This document shows, in pieces, positions 45,773 to 57,144 of a stretch of 64,000 nt of DNA (position 1 is the stretch's first letter; each line of letters begins with the position of its first letter). Position numbers and translations under genes: made by a program. Source of the DNA: Cryptomeria japonica. Its lineage: Eukaryota > Streptophyta > Pinopsida > Cupressales > Cupressaceae. The notes beneath the pieces were generated by a model. It saw nothing but the letters and a program-made list of their open reading frames with translations. It was not told the DNA's origin and ran no database searches. The stretch is taken from assembly GCF_030272615.1 (NCBI RefSeq), contig NC_081412.1, forward strand, positions 479,351,157-479,415,156, given 5' to 3'.

Positions 45773-47528
45773 ATTATTACCCTATGCATTCTCTTATTCC
45801 CCCCCTCCCACTTGGTCGAACGCTCGGGGTCATACCCTATTGGCGTTGTCCCTTGAGGACCCTAAGTGCTAAGAATTGTCAAATTTTGATGGGCCCTAAC
45901 TCGGAATCTGTGGAACTTGCAAACAATCTGTTTGAACCTACAGGGCCACGATAAGGGTCCCTACAAAATCTTATCTCAGTTTTTCAATTTTCCTTATGGT
46001 TTTATTAGGGCATCATTTTTTTGGTTGGCAAAAAAATCGTCAGTCTTATTCAATCGAATGTTGTCGTGTAGCTAATTTCTTGTTTTTCTCATCATGATAA
46101 TGAACCGTCGGCTCTAACATGTCTAGTTAGGCATTATTACCCTATGCATGCTCCTATTTTTCCCCCCCACTCGGTCGAACGCTCGGGGTCATACCCTACC
46201 GACGTCGTCCCTTGAGCACCCTAAGTGCTAAAAATTGTCAAACTTTGATGGGCCATAACTCAGAATATGTGGCACCTGTGAATGATCCATTTGAACCTAT
46301 AGCTCCACGAGAGGGGTACCTACAAAATTCTATCTCGGTTTTTTAATTTTCCCTACAGTTTTATTAGGGCATCATTTTTTTGGTTGGCGAAAAAATGATT
46401 AGTCTCATTCAATTGAATGTTGTTGCATGGCCAATTTCTCATTCTCCTCATCGTGATAATGAACCGTCATCTCAGACATGTCTAGTTAGGAATTATTAAC
46501 CTATGCATTCTCCTATTTTTTCCCCCCCACTCAGTCGAACGCTCGGGGTCATACCCTACCGGCGTCATCCCTTGAGCATCCTAAGTGCTAAAAATTGTCA
46601 AAATTTGACAGGAACTAACTGGGAATATGTGGCACCTATGAATGATTTGTTTGAACCTGCATGCCATGAGAAGGGTCCCTACAAAATCCTATCTCAATTT
46701 TTTTAGGTTTCCCTACAGTTTTATTAGGGCAGCATTTTTTCGGTTAGCAAAAAAATCGTTAGTCTCATTCAATTGAATGTTGTCGCGTGGCCAATTTCTT
46801 GTTCTACTCATCATGATAATGAACCGTCATCTAAGACATGTCTAGTTAGGCATTATTACCCTATGCATGCTCCTATTCCCCCCCCTCACTTGATCAAACA
46901 CTCGGGGTCATACCCTACCAGCGTCGTCCCTTGAGCACCCTAAGTGCTAAAAATTGTCAAAATTTGACAAACCCTAACTCAGAATCCATGGCACCTATGA
47001 ATTATCTATTTGAACCTATGAGGCCATGAGAGGGGTACCTACGAAATCCTATCTCAGTTTTTCAATTTTCCCTACGGTTTTATTAGGGCAGCATTTTTTC
47101 GATTGGCAAAAAATCGTCAGTCTCATTCAATCGAATGTTGTCGCATGGCCAATTTCTCGTTCTTCTCATCGTGATAATGAATCATGGGCTCTGACATGTC
47201 TAGTTAGGCATTATTACCTTATGCATGTTCCTATTCCCCCCCCCCTTCTCAGTTGAACGCTCGGGGTCATACCCTACCGGCGTCGTCCCTTGAGCACCCT
47301 AAGTGCTCAAAATTGTCAAACTTTGATGGGCCCTAACTCAGAATCCGTAGCACCTGTGAACAATCCATTTGAACCTACAGGGCCATGAGAGGGGTCCCTA
47401 CAAAATCCTATCTCATTTTTTCAATTTTCCCTATGGTTTTATTAGGGCAACATTTTTTTCGATTGGCAAAAAAATCATCAATGTCATTCAATCGAATGTT
47501 GTCGCATGGCCAATTTATCATTCTGCTT
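45773..47528. repeat. ~358 bp satellite, left block of about five units
   Basis: Units start at ATTATTACCCTATGCAT near 45774, 46134, 46492, 46852 and 47209, so spacing is about 358 bases. Conserved parts include a C-tract followed by CGGTCGAACGCTCGGGGTC and GTCCCTTGAGCACCCTAAG. The fifth unit is interrupted at 47528 by element C. Short open frames inside units (46503-46706, 47026-47256, 47369-47578) vary between units and show no conserved protein. Confidence 0.88.
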
Positions 47529-49045
47529 TGATAGTTCTGATACTTAATGTAAGTATAGATGCCAAGCTAATAAGATGAGAGGGGGGGGGGTGAATCATAC
47601 AAACTTAATCTTCCATAAAAACAACAGATTCAACCTCGGTAACATATACTTCAGTAATATAACCAAAACTGCTAAACATGCAAACTCAAAAGCATATAAA
47701 CATCATAACACTCATAACACCAGATTTAACATGGAAACCCAAATAGGGAAAAACCACTATGGGATTTTGGACCCACTAAGAAATATACTCTTCTAGAGTA
47801 TGCTTGGTTAAAAGAAAATCCTGTTAAAGATTACAAACACATTGCTAGATGTGACCTGGTTAAGGGATTTCCCTCATATCTATTAGGATCTTCACCTTGT
47901 TAGAAGTGACCTTGTTAAAGGATTTCAAACACTCAATCAGAATGTCACCTTGCTAGAGGGTTTTACAAATAAGATTGTTAAGTCCACTTGGTTAAGAGAT
48001 TTTCTGTCACTTCACAAAATAACAGTAATAAAAATCTATCTGCAACTTCACATCTAAAATGCTAAAGCAGATTCTTATTTGCTCAATACAATATAGGACT
48101 TATCTTGTCCATCTATTGGGCTCTATACTCTGTTATTCAAACAGGTCTTCAAACTTCTATGCTCAGTAATCACTATGTAGCATCCATGTGCATACACTTG
48201 CTCGCATACATTGTTTATCAACAGTTCCTTATTTAAAAACAAATCACCAACCGCTTAATCTCCTTGATCACATTTCCCATGATCAATCATAGCCATCAGA
48301 TCTTCAAACTTGACCAGGTTCAATGTATCCTTCAATCTGAAAATGTTTTACCCCACCTTGGAACTTGCATACATTTCTTGGAACTTGTGCTAGGGTATTG
48401 CGGTTCAATCTAAGTTGTAGATCTTTCTGCCAATTTTCCTTTGCCATAGATTATTTAACAAACTTCATTCACGGCATACCAATCATTTAAACATAGCTAG
48501 CTTATATGCTTCCTTCATTAATTAATGCTTTTATTCATTCAATGCATTATGTTATTACTCGGTTGCAACTCGGTAAATACTAAACTTCACTCGGTAGACA
48601 TCCTGCCTTCATTAACCGATAGCGATAACTTTAGTGTTTACTGACTAGGTTCCTTAGGGTTTACCAACTAGGTTCTTTGCTTGGTAACATAGTATAGTAT
48701 TAACCTTACAATCAATAACATATGTAGGATATCAAAACAATCTAAACATCATGATCTCATCATTGTCTAACTTGGTAATAGTTTCCCATTGAATAACTTA
48801 TTCATCCCCTTATTGATCATATTCTTTCTATGTCTTTTACTAACATCTTTATACTCATCAAATCATACTTCTCAAGATATGGCAACATCATACTGAATTA
48901 GAAAATCAATTTCTTGACATCAATGACAAAATAATAATATTAAGGGAGTAAAACATCCTTGATCAGTTATATCCATAATCATCAACAACCTTCTCAATAT
49001 CCTTATTGAAATGCCAACAATCTTTCCTTGTCTGTTATAATGCCA
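47529..49045 (-). repeat. Element C 3' LTR
   Basis: Low-coordinate end TGATAGTTCTGATAC; high end ...CTGTTATAATGCCA, then CAATACCCCCTTT-like polypurine tract on the opposite strand. The TATA box seen in the 5' LTR is altered here (TTTTTAAATAAGG near 48230). Confidence 0.9.
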
Positions 49046-49448
49046 AAAATATCCCCCTTTGGCATTGATGGAAAAACCAATTGGTTTGACCTAATTGATT
49101 CAGATTGTTGTGACTGAAATGCTGAAATGCTCTCCCCCTATCATCAGAATTCTCCCCCATACATTAGTCTTCTCCTCTTCTTCAGTCTTCTCCTCTTTTC
49201 CTCATTCTTCTCCCCGTTTGACAACAATGCCAAAAAGTAAAGAACTAAAACATAATTTCTTCCTATATGAAGTGATTTCCTGCTATTATGTGTCAACTTA
49301 GTCTCGGTCAGAGCATTTTGTCTTCAATTCTTGTTCCTTGTATTGTTTCCTGCACACCTTTAGAAAACATCCTAAAGTGTGTAAATCAGCATCAACTCCT
49401 AAAAGATATTTTGTAGAGTCATCGAATTGATGCTTTCACCAAACTCGG

Positions 49449-50640
49449 TCAGTGAGTAGAAGATAGGGGTAGGACCCCTAACTTACTTCTGAGATACTCA
49501 AAAGTGTCCCTTGGCAGTGGCTTGGTGAAGATATCTGCTATTTGTTCCTTCCTGCTAACATACTCCAACACCACTTTCTTCTCTTGAGCTTCTTCTCTAA
49601 GATAATGATATTTGATAGAGATGTTCTTTGTCTTAGAGTGCATAACAGGATTCTTTGAAATGTTAATGGCAATAGTATTGTCACAAAATATAGTTACTAG
49701 CTCAATAACTTTCTCATTTATACCTTCCAACAGTTGTTTGATCCATGCTATGTTGGTACAAGTCAATGCTGCAGCAACGTATTCAGCTTCTGTTGTTGAC
49801 TGTGAAACACATCTTTGTTTCTTGCTAAGCCAACTCACTAGTCTTTCTCCTAAAAAGAAAGCTCCTCCACTTGTTCTTTTCTTGTCATCAATGTTGCCTG
49901 CCCAATCAGCATCAGTATAAACTTTTAAATCAAAGTCATTTCTTTTCTGATAAACTAAGCCATAATCTTAAGTGCCTTTCAAGTATCTGAAAATTCTCTT
50001 GATTGCTATCATGTGTGTTTCCTTAGGATCTGCAGAGAATCTTGCAACTATACCTACTGCATGTGCTATGTCTGGCTTCCTGTGAACAACATATTGAAAC
50101 TTTCCAATCATGGATCGGTAAAGTGTCTCATCAATAGATGCAGATTCATCATTCTTTGATAGTTTACAATTGGTGGTCATAGGAGTACTTACTAGTTTTG
50201 AATCCTCCACTCCAAATTTCTTCAAGATTTCCTTTATGTACTTGGATTGAGTAATGAAAATCTCATTTTTCATTTGGTGTATTTGTAAACCTATAATATA
50301 CTTTATCTCACTGATTAATGACATCTCAAATTCTTTGCTCATTTCATTTCCAAAGTTCTTACATAGAGAGTCATTTCCACAAAAGATAATATCATCAACA
50401 AATATGGCTGAGATCAGTATTCCATTTTCATCATTCTTCATGTACATATTGTTGTTTTCACTTGTCCTTATAAAACCAATCTTAATTAAATAAGAGTGCA
50501 ATCTTTCATACCATGCTCTAGGTGCTTGTTTCAAACCATATAAAGCTTTGTTCAATTTACATACCTGATCTTTATTATTGTCTTCAGCAAATCCTTCAGG
50601 TTGTTCAATAAAAAACTTCTTCTTCTAATATACCATTCAA
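49449..50640 (-). pseudogene. Element C reverse transcriptase 3' half and RNase H
   Basis: Open parts 50555-49968 (195 codons) and 49838-49449 (129 codons) are in one frame, separated by a stop near 49966. Blocks: [17 protein letters not shown] near 50550-50500, [11 protein letters not shown] near 50405-50375, YRSMIGKFQYVVHRKPDI near 50125-50070, then KKQRCVSQSTTEAEYVAAA near 49825-49770, CDNTIAINISKNPVMHSKTKNI near 49685-49620 and DIFTKPLPRDTFEYLRSKLGVLP near 49545-49475. Reverse-transcriptase aspartates present. Very close to element B over the same region. Confidence 0.9.
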
Positions 50641-52226
50641 AAATGCAGATTTGACATCCATTTGATATACCTTGAAATTCTTGTAAGCAGCATATGCCAA
50701 CAATGTTCTTACTCCTTCAAGTCTTGCCACAGGTGCAAAAGTCTCACCATAATCAATTCCTTCTTCTTGGGCATAACCTTTGCAAACTAGTCTTGCTTTA
50801 TTTCAAATGACCTCACCTTTTTCATTCAGCTTGTTTCTGAAAATCCATTTTGTACCAATTACATTTTTGTCCTTCGGTCTTGGGACTAGTGTCCATGTGT
50901 CATTCTTCTTGATTTGATCAATCTCTTATGTCATAGCATTTATCCAATCTTCACTATTAAATGCCTCTTTCACTATTCTCGGTTCAAATTCAGATATCAG
51001 ACATGTGTTCTATCTCAATTTGTTCCTTGTCATTACTGGATCATCCTTATCTCCTATAATCTGACTTGATGCATGATGTCTTTTGACATACTTGGCTAAT
51101 ACAGGCTCGGTAGGCTCTGTATGATCTTCTTCATCACTCGGTAACTGGATATTTTCTTCATTTCCTTCTACAGTTTTCTTGGTAGGACTTGTCAGTTGAA
51201 CATAGACAAATTCATCATAATCTTCTGGTTCTTTGGAATTTCCTTCATCATTTCTTTATGCAAATTCATCAATTTTTACATTTTCACTTTCTACTATTTT
51301 GTTAGATGATTTGATCAGACATTTAAATGCTTTACTTCTAGAAGAATAACCAAGAAATTTTCCTTCTTCACTTTTCTAATCAAACTTGCCATTTCTATCA
51401 TCCTTGTGTACATAGCATCTACTTCCAAAGATTTTAAAATAACTCACATTAGGTTTCTTGTCATACCAGATTTCATATGGTGTCTTCAAAGTTTGTTTCT
51501 TCAGTTGTACTCGGTTCAGGGTGTAAACTGCTGTGCTTATTGCTTCTCTCCAAAATGTTTAAGGTACTTTCTTTTCAATCATCAGGGTTTTGGCACAATC
51601 CACAACAGATCTGTTTCTTCTCTCAGCAATTCCATTTTATTGTGGAGTTCTCAGTGCAGAGACTTGTCTTTTTATACCATGATCATTGCAGAATAAGTTG
51701 AACTCATCAGATGTCAACTCTCCTCCTCTATATGATCTAAGACATTTTAGTTGTCTTCCTATTTCATTTTCAACTCTTGCCTTGTACCATTTAAACATTT
51801 GAAAAACTTATGATTTTTCTTTTAAAAACATTACTGACATCATCCTTGAGTAATCATCCACAAATAATATGAAATATTTATCACCATAATAACTTTGAAC
51901 TTTCATAGGACCACAAAGATCAGTGTGCACAAGATCTAAAATTCCCTTGGATGTGTAGGACTTACTTGTAAAGCTTGATCTTGTCATTTTACCCATCTGG
52001 CATCCTTGGCATATAGCATTCTCAGGTTTTTCAAGACTCAGTAGACCTCTTACTCGGTGCTTCTTGCTTATTTTGATCAGATTATCAAAATTTACATGAC
52101 AAAACCTTTTATGCCATAACGAGGTATCATTTATCTTTGCATACAAACATTTATTTTGAGTTGAGTCAAGGTGAAATGTGTTACCTTTTGTTTGTGTCGC
52201 GGTAGCAGCTAACTTTCCATGCTTGT
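50641..52226 (-). pseudogene. Element C integrase and reverse transcriptase 5' half, broken
   Basis: 52146-51808 is open and reads LWHKRFCHVNF, CQGCQMGKM and HTDLCGPMKVQSYYGDKYFILFVDDYSRM (integrase zinc site and first catalytic Asp). From 51807 down to 50641 the frame changes several times and contains stops, yet nucleotide homology to element B continues, including the LRS-GGEF region near 51740 and the RT start (KNDTWTLVPRP near 50910). A frameshift lies between 52226 and 52146 and another before 50555. Confidence 0.85.
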
Positions 52227-53632
52227 CATGAACTTTGACAATTCCTTTCTGAAATTCTATTCGATATCCTGTATTGTTTAGCTGTGCTACATAACAAATT
52301 GTATTTCAAACCTTCAACCCAATAAACATCTTTGCATCTTGCATTGTCAAGAAGTGTTATGGATCCTTTACCTTTTACTGGACATGGTGCATCATTACCA
52401 AATCTTACATAGCCTCCATCATAGTCTTCTAACATAATAAACTTGTGTTTATCACCTGTCATGTGATGTGAGCATCCACTATCTATGATCCAAGAATCAT
52501 TAGTATTTATGTGAGATATTAGGGATTTTTCTTCATACCTTTCTTCATCTGATCCATCTTTGATAGCCACATAAACTATTTCCTTGGTATCAGTTTCATC
52601 TGATTTATCATCATTGGATTCCTCATCGGCTATTAAGCATGACTTTCTATCTCTTCTTCTGAAGTCTCGGTGTCCTTTGTAATGATTATCTTTCTATCTA
52701 TCATCTCGATAATCTCTCTTTTCAGTAGATTCTTTGTCAGGACAGTTAGAAGCCATATGTCCTATCTTATCACAATTGAAACATTTCAAAGGTAGTTTTC
52801 CTTTATACTTACCTTTGCCTCTCGGTAACCTTATGGCTAATAGTGCTTCAAACTCTTCTTGCTTTCTAATTTCCTCATACAGTTTGTGTACTTCCTCCAT
52901 GTTCTAGCGAAATATTTCACTTGCTCCACTGTGATCCCCTTTAGTGTACTTACTCATTCTATCATTGTAATCATCAGATTCACCAATATGAAAAGAACTA
53001 AATGCAAATTCAACTTTATTTATGGATGACCCACTGCTATCAAAGTTACTTAACTCAAATGCATGTAGCTTACCAATAGTAGCATCTAAAGAAACTAGCA
53101 TATTGGGTAGAGACCTCAATTCATTGATTGCAGAGACTCAGATTCCATAAGCCGGTAGAAGGGTTCTTAACAACTTACTTGTTATATCCTTTTCTTCAAT
53201 AGTTCCACCTGCTGCTTTGATTCGATTGACAATCTCCTTTAGTCTTGTACTATACTGGGTTATGTTCTCACCTTCATTCATCCTCATAGATTCAAGTTGT
53301 CCTCTTAGACTATCCACTTTTTCTCTTTGAACATGTTCATCTCCTCCATACACAGATGTGAGCTTGTCCCACATTGCCTTCTCATCATTGCAGCCTTCTA
53401 GATCATTAAACTCTGAATCGGTCAATGCAGATGTTATTTCAATCATCGCCTGGATATGTTCTTGCTTTGCCTTTATCTCTTCCATTGTTAATGGATAGGT
53501 GCTCGATGTAATGAAATCATTCTCCAGATAATATACAGCATATTCTCCAACTCCTGATAGGTGCAGCTTCATCCTTTTCTGCCATGTAGAGAAACTTGAC
53601 TTGTTCAGCTTTGGTGCATCCCTCTTATACAT
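52227..53632 (-). pseudogene. Element C gag and protease, few stops
   Basis: ATG 53632 opens MYKRDAPKLNKSSFSTWQ. Open parts 53632-53138, 53119-52904, 52900-52694 and 52570-52226 are all in one frame. The gag part is like element B but without most of its stops. The knuckle CFNCDKIGHMASNCPD near 52795-52750 is a complete C-x2-C-x4-H-x4-C, and the protease core WIIDSGCSHHMTGD near 52495-52455 keeps D-S-G; both are mutated in element B. In-frame stops lie near 53135, 52901 and 52690. Confidence 0.9.
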
Positions 53633-53683
53633 CTTTGGATCTTTGCCTCAAGTACCTTTAAACTTTTTCTTCCAGAGTCCAAA

Positions 53684-53696
53684 GCTTTGATATCAA
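53684..53696 (-). other. Element C primer-binding site
   Basis: On the minus strand TGATATCAAAGC, directly inside the 5' LTR; one more change from the initiator tRNA-Met complement than element B. Confidence 0.8.
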
Positions 53697-53697
53697 T

Positions 53698-55200
53698 TGA
53701 TAAAACTGATACTTAATGTAAGTACAGATGCCAAGCTAATAAGATGAGAGGGGGGGGTGAATCATACAAACTTAATCTTCCATAAAAACAACAGATTCAA
53801 CCTCGGTAACATATACTTCAGTAATATAACCAAAACTGCTAAACATGCAAACTCAAAAGCATATAAACATCATAACACTCATAACACCAGATTTAACATG
53901 GAAACCCAAATAGGGAAAAACCACTATGGGATTCTGGACCCACTAAGAAATATACTCTTCTAGAGTATGCTCGGTTAAAAGAAAATCCTGTTAAAGATTA
54001 CAAACACATTGCTAGATGTGACCCAGTTAAGGGATTTCCCTCAGATCTATTAGGATCTTCACCTTGTTAGAAGTGACCTTGTTAAAGGATTTCAAACACT
54101 CAATTAGAATGTCACCTTGCTAGAGGGTTTTACAAATAAGATTGTTAAGTCCACTCGGTTAAGAGATTTTTTGTCACTTCACAAAATAACAGTAATAAAA
54201 ATCTATCTGCAACTTCACATCTAAAATGCTAAAGCAGATTCTTATTTGCTCAATACAATATAGGACTTATCTTGTCCATCTGTTGGGCTCTATACTCTGT
54301 TATTCAAATAGGTCTTCAAACTTTTGTGCTCGGTAATCACTATGTAGCATCCTTGTGTATACACTTTCTCGCATACATTGTTTATCAACAGTTCCTTATT
54401 TATAAACAATTCGCCAACTGCTTAATCTCCTTGATCACATTTCCCATGATCAATCATAGCCATCAGATCTTCAAACTTGACCAAGTTCAATGTATCCTTA
54501 AATCTGAAAACGTTTTACCCCACCTTGGAACTTGCATACATTTCTTGGAACTTGTGCTAGGGTATTATGGTTCAATCTAAGTTGTAGATCTTTCTGTCGC
54601 TTTTCCTTCGCCATAGATTATTTAACAAACTTCATTCACGGCATACCAATCATTTAATCATAGCCAGCTTATTAGCTTCCTTCATTAAATAATGCTTTTA
54701 TTCATTCAATGCATTCTGTTATTACTCGGTTGCAACTCAGTAAATACTAAACTTCACTTGATAGACATTCTGCCTTCATTAACCGATAGCGATAACCTTA
54801 GTGTTTACTGACTAGGTTCCTTAGGGTTTACCGACTAGGTTCTTTGCTCAGTAACATAGTATAGTATTAACCTTACAATCAATAACATATGTAGGATATC
54901 AAAACAATCTAAACATCGTGATCTCATCATTGTCTAACTCAGTAATAGTTTCCCATTGAATAACTTATTCATCCCCTTATTCATCATATTCTTTATGTGT
55001 CTTTTACCGACATCTTTATACTCATCAAATCATATGGCAACATCATACTGAATTAGAAAATCAATTTCTTGACATCAATGACAAAATAATAATATTAAGA
55101 CAATAAAACATCCTTGATCAGTTATATCCATAATCATCAACAACCTTCTCAATATCCTTATTGAAATGCCAACAATCTCTCCTTGTCTGTTATAATGCCA
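53698..55200 (-). repeat. Element C 5' LTR
   Basis: High end ...CTGTTATAATGCCA at 55200, low end TGATAAAACTGATAC at 53698. TATA box TTTATAAATAAGG on the minus strand near 54400. Close to the 3' LTR, but with scattered differences and a small deletion near 55030. Confidence 0.9.
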
Positions 55201-55886
55201 ATCGTCATGATAACAAACCATCATCTCAAATATTTCTAGTTAGGAATTATTACCCTATGAATGCTCCTATTTTTCCCCCCCACTCGGTCAAATGCTCGGG
55301 GTCATACCCTACCGGCGTTGTCCCTTGAGCACCCTAAGTGCTAAAAATTGTCAAACTTTGATGGGCCCTATCTCAGAATCTGTGGCACCTGCAAATGATT
55401 TGTTTGAACCTATGAGGCCATGAGAGGGGTTTCTAAAAAATCCTATCTCGGGTTTTCAAGTTTCCCTATTGTTTTATAAGGGTAGCATTTTTTCGATTGG
55501 CTAAAAAATCATCAATCTCATTCAATCGAATGTTGTCGTGTGGCCAATTTCTCGTTCTGCTTGTCGTGATAAAAAACCATTGACTAAGACATGTCTAGTT
55601 AGGCATTATTACCTTATGCATGATCCTATTTTGCCCCCCACTTGGTCGAACGCTCGGGGTCATACCCTATCGGTGTCGTCCCTTGAGCACCCTAAGTGCT
55701 AAAAATTGTCAAAATTTGACGGGCCCTAACTCAAAATATGTGGCACCTACAAACAATCCATTTGAACCTATGGGTCCATGAGAGGGATCCCTACAAAATC
55801 CTATCTTGGTTTTTCAATTTTCCCTATGGTTTGATTAGGGCAGCATTTTTTGCAAAGTTGGCAAAAAAATCGTCAGTCTCATTCAA
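55201..55886. repeat. ~358 bp satellite, right block
   Basis: Continues the unit cut at 47528 (ATCGTCATGATAAC..., to 55243), followed by one whole unit from about 55244 and a partial unit from 55605 that ends near 55886. The last unit is truncated after TCAGTCTCATTCAATG. Confidence 0.88.
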
Positions 55887-57144
55887 TGAAAAATATAGAT
55901 AAACAAGCATTACACTATAGACACATAATGATAATCAATATTCCATTTATTGTATACACATAATTACCATTACACTTGCATCTGATATCCATGAAGGGAT
56001 ATGCAAACATGATTTTTTTTCATTATCAATATAACTACACCAATGTACTCATGTACAAATACATTGTATATCATCAATATAACTAAACCAATTTGCTCAT
56101 GGACATTGTATATCATCATAAAAAAGTTACATAAATTCACATCCATATACAAATACAACATCCCACTTCATCTGCATCAGACATCCTCATGTCGTAAGAG
56201 AAAAGCTTACGTACAACAATGCCTGCATATAAATGAAGACCAAAATAAGCAACCTTTTTATGCAGAATGAATGTGCTACAAGAAACAAATTATAACACTT
56301 AATACAAATTATTTTGTGAAATTATAAATAGATCATTTGAAATATTTTAATGACGTACTAGATTATATAATTACGAAACTTACCAGTTTCTCTACAAAGT
56401 ATTCAAGCATAACTATGAAGAAAGACGCATGTTGATTAAAGCCCTTCTCACTGCATTTCTCTGCATGGTTGAAGATGATGGTAGATATGGTCATTTCTAA
56501 ATAGCAATACATTCACTTGACTTAGTGTTTATGCACAAAATTTAATCTCATTAATGCACAAAGAAATATCTACCATCACTAAGAGTAAACTAGTCAACGA
56601 CGAATGATCTAGCATGAACCTGTATTTTTAAGAATTGTTAGTCTACACATAAAATGCATGGATGAACATAAAGGCTTTTGATAATCACTTCAATCGAAAT
56701 GCATGATAATAAATGAAAAGGTGGGATTATATACCATAAAAATACATCCCTTTGAATTATATCAAGAGAACCCACTATGTTGATGCAAAAATCATATTGT
56801 GATACTGTTGTATATCATCAAAAAAGACCTGCATGAGCATAAAGGTTTTGTGATAATTATATCATCAAAAATTGTCAAATAGTGTTGTCTAATAAAAAAA
56901 ATTGTAAAGCTCATCAAATTCATGATAATAAGTCGTGTTACAAAAATACGTCCCTTCCAATTATATCGAGTGTACCCGCTATGTGCATGCAAAAACCATG
57001 TTGCCAAAAAAAAGCATTCATCAATAGACCTGCATTTTGAACACATCCTTAATATACACATAGCAAACTTGAAAATTAAGGTTTAATGATCATTGTTTGA
57101 AATGAAATGCATGACAAAAAAAATAAGGCACCATTAAAGACCTA
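55887..57144. other. Non-coding flank downstream of the F transposase frame
   Basis: AT-rich. Contains direct repeats of GTATATCATCAATATAACTA near 56025 and 56070 and two CATGAGCATAAAGG(T/C)TTT copies near 56665 and 56835. No gene seen. Probably the 3' part of a DNA transposon containing F, but no terminus identified. Confidence 0.4.

Larger units (their letters stand above)
47529..55200 (-). mobile_element. Ty1/copia element C, minus strand, sister of element B
   Basis: A 7.67 kb copy of the B family in opposite orientation: 5' LTR 55200-53698, primer site, gag-pol 53632 down to 49449, purine tract, 3' LTR 49045-47529. Inserted in the 358 bp satellite, which continues on both sides. The satellite resumes within one or two bases of where it stopped, with no clear 5-base duplication. 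Both LTRs start TGGCATTATAACAG on the minus strand, shorter at the outer edge than element B (TGTTGGCAATATTGCATTATAACAG). Confidence 0.92.

Noticed and set aside
46503-47578. Short open frames within the 358 bp satellite
   Set aside because: They differ from unit to unit and are broken in most units, so they are not a conserved gene.
53757-53963. Open frame repeated in several B/C-family LTRs (MNHTNLIFHKN...)
   Set aside because: It lies on the antisense strand of the LTR U5-like part and includes the variable G-tract; it is repeated because the LTR is repeated.
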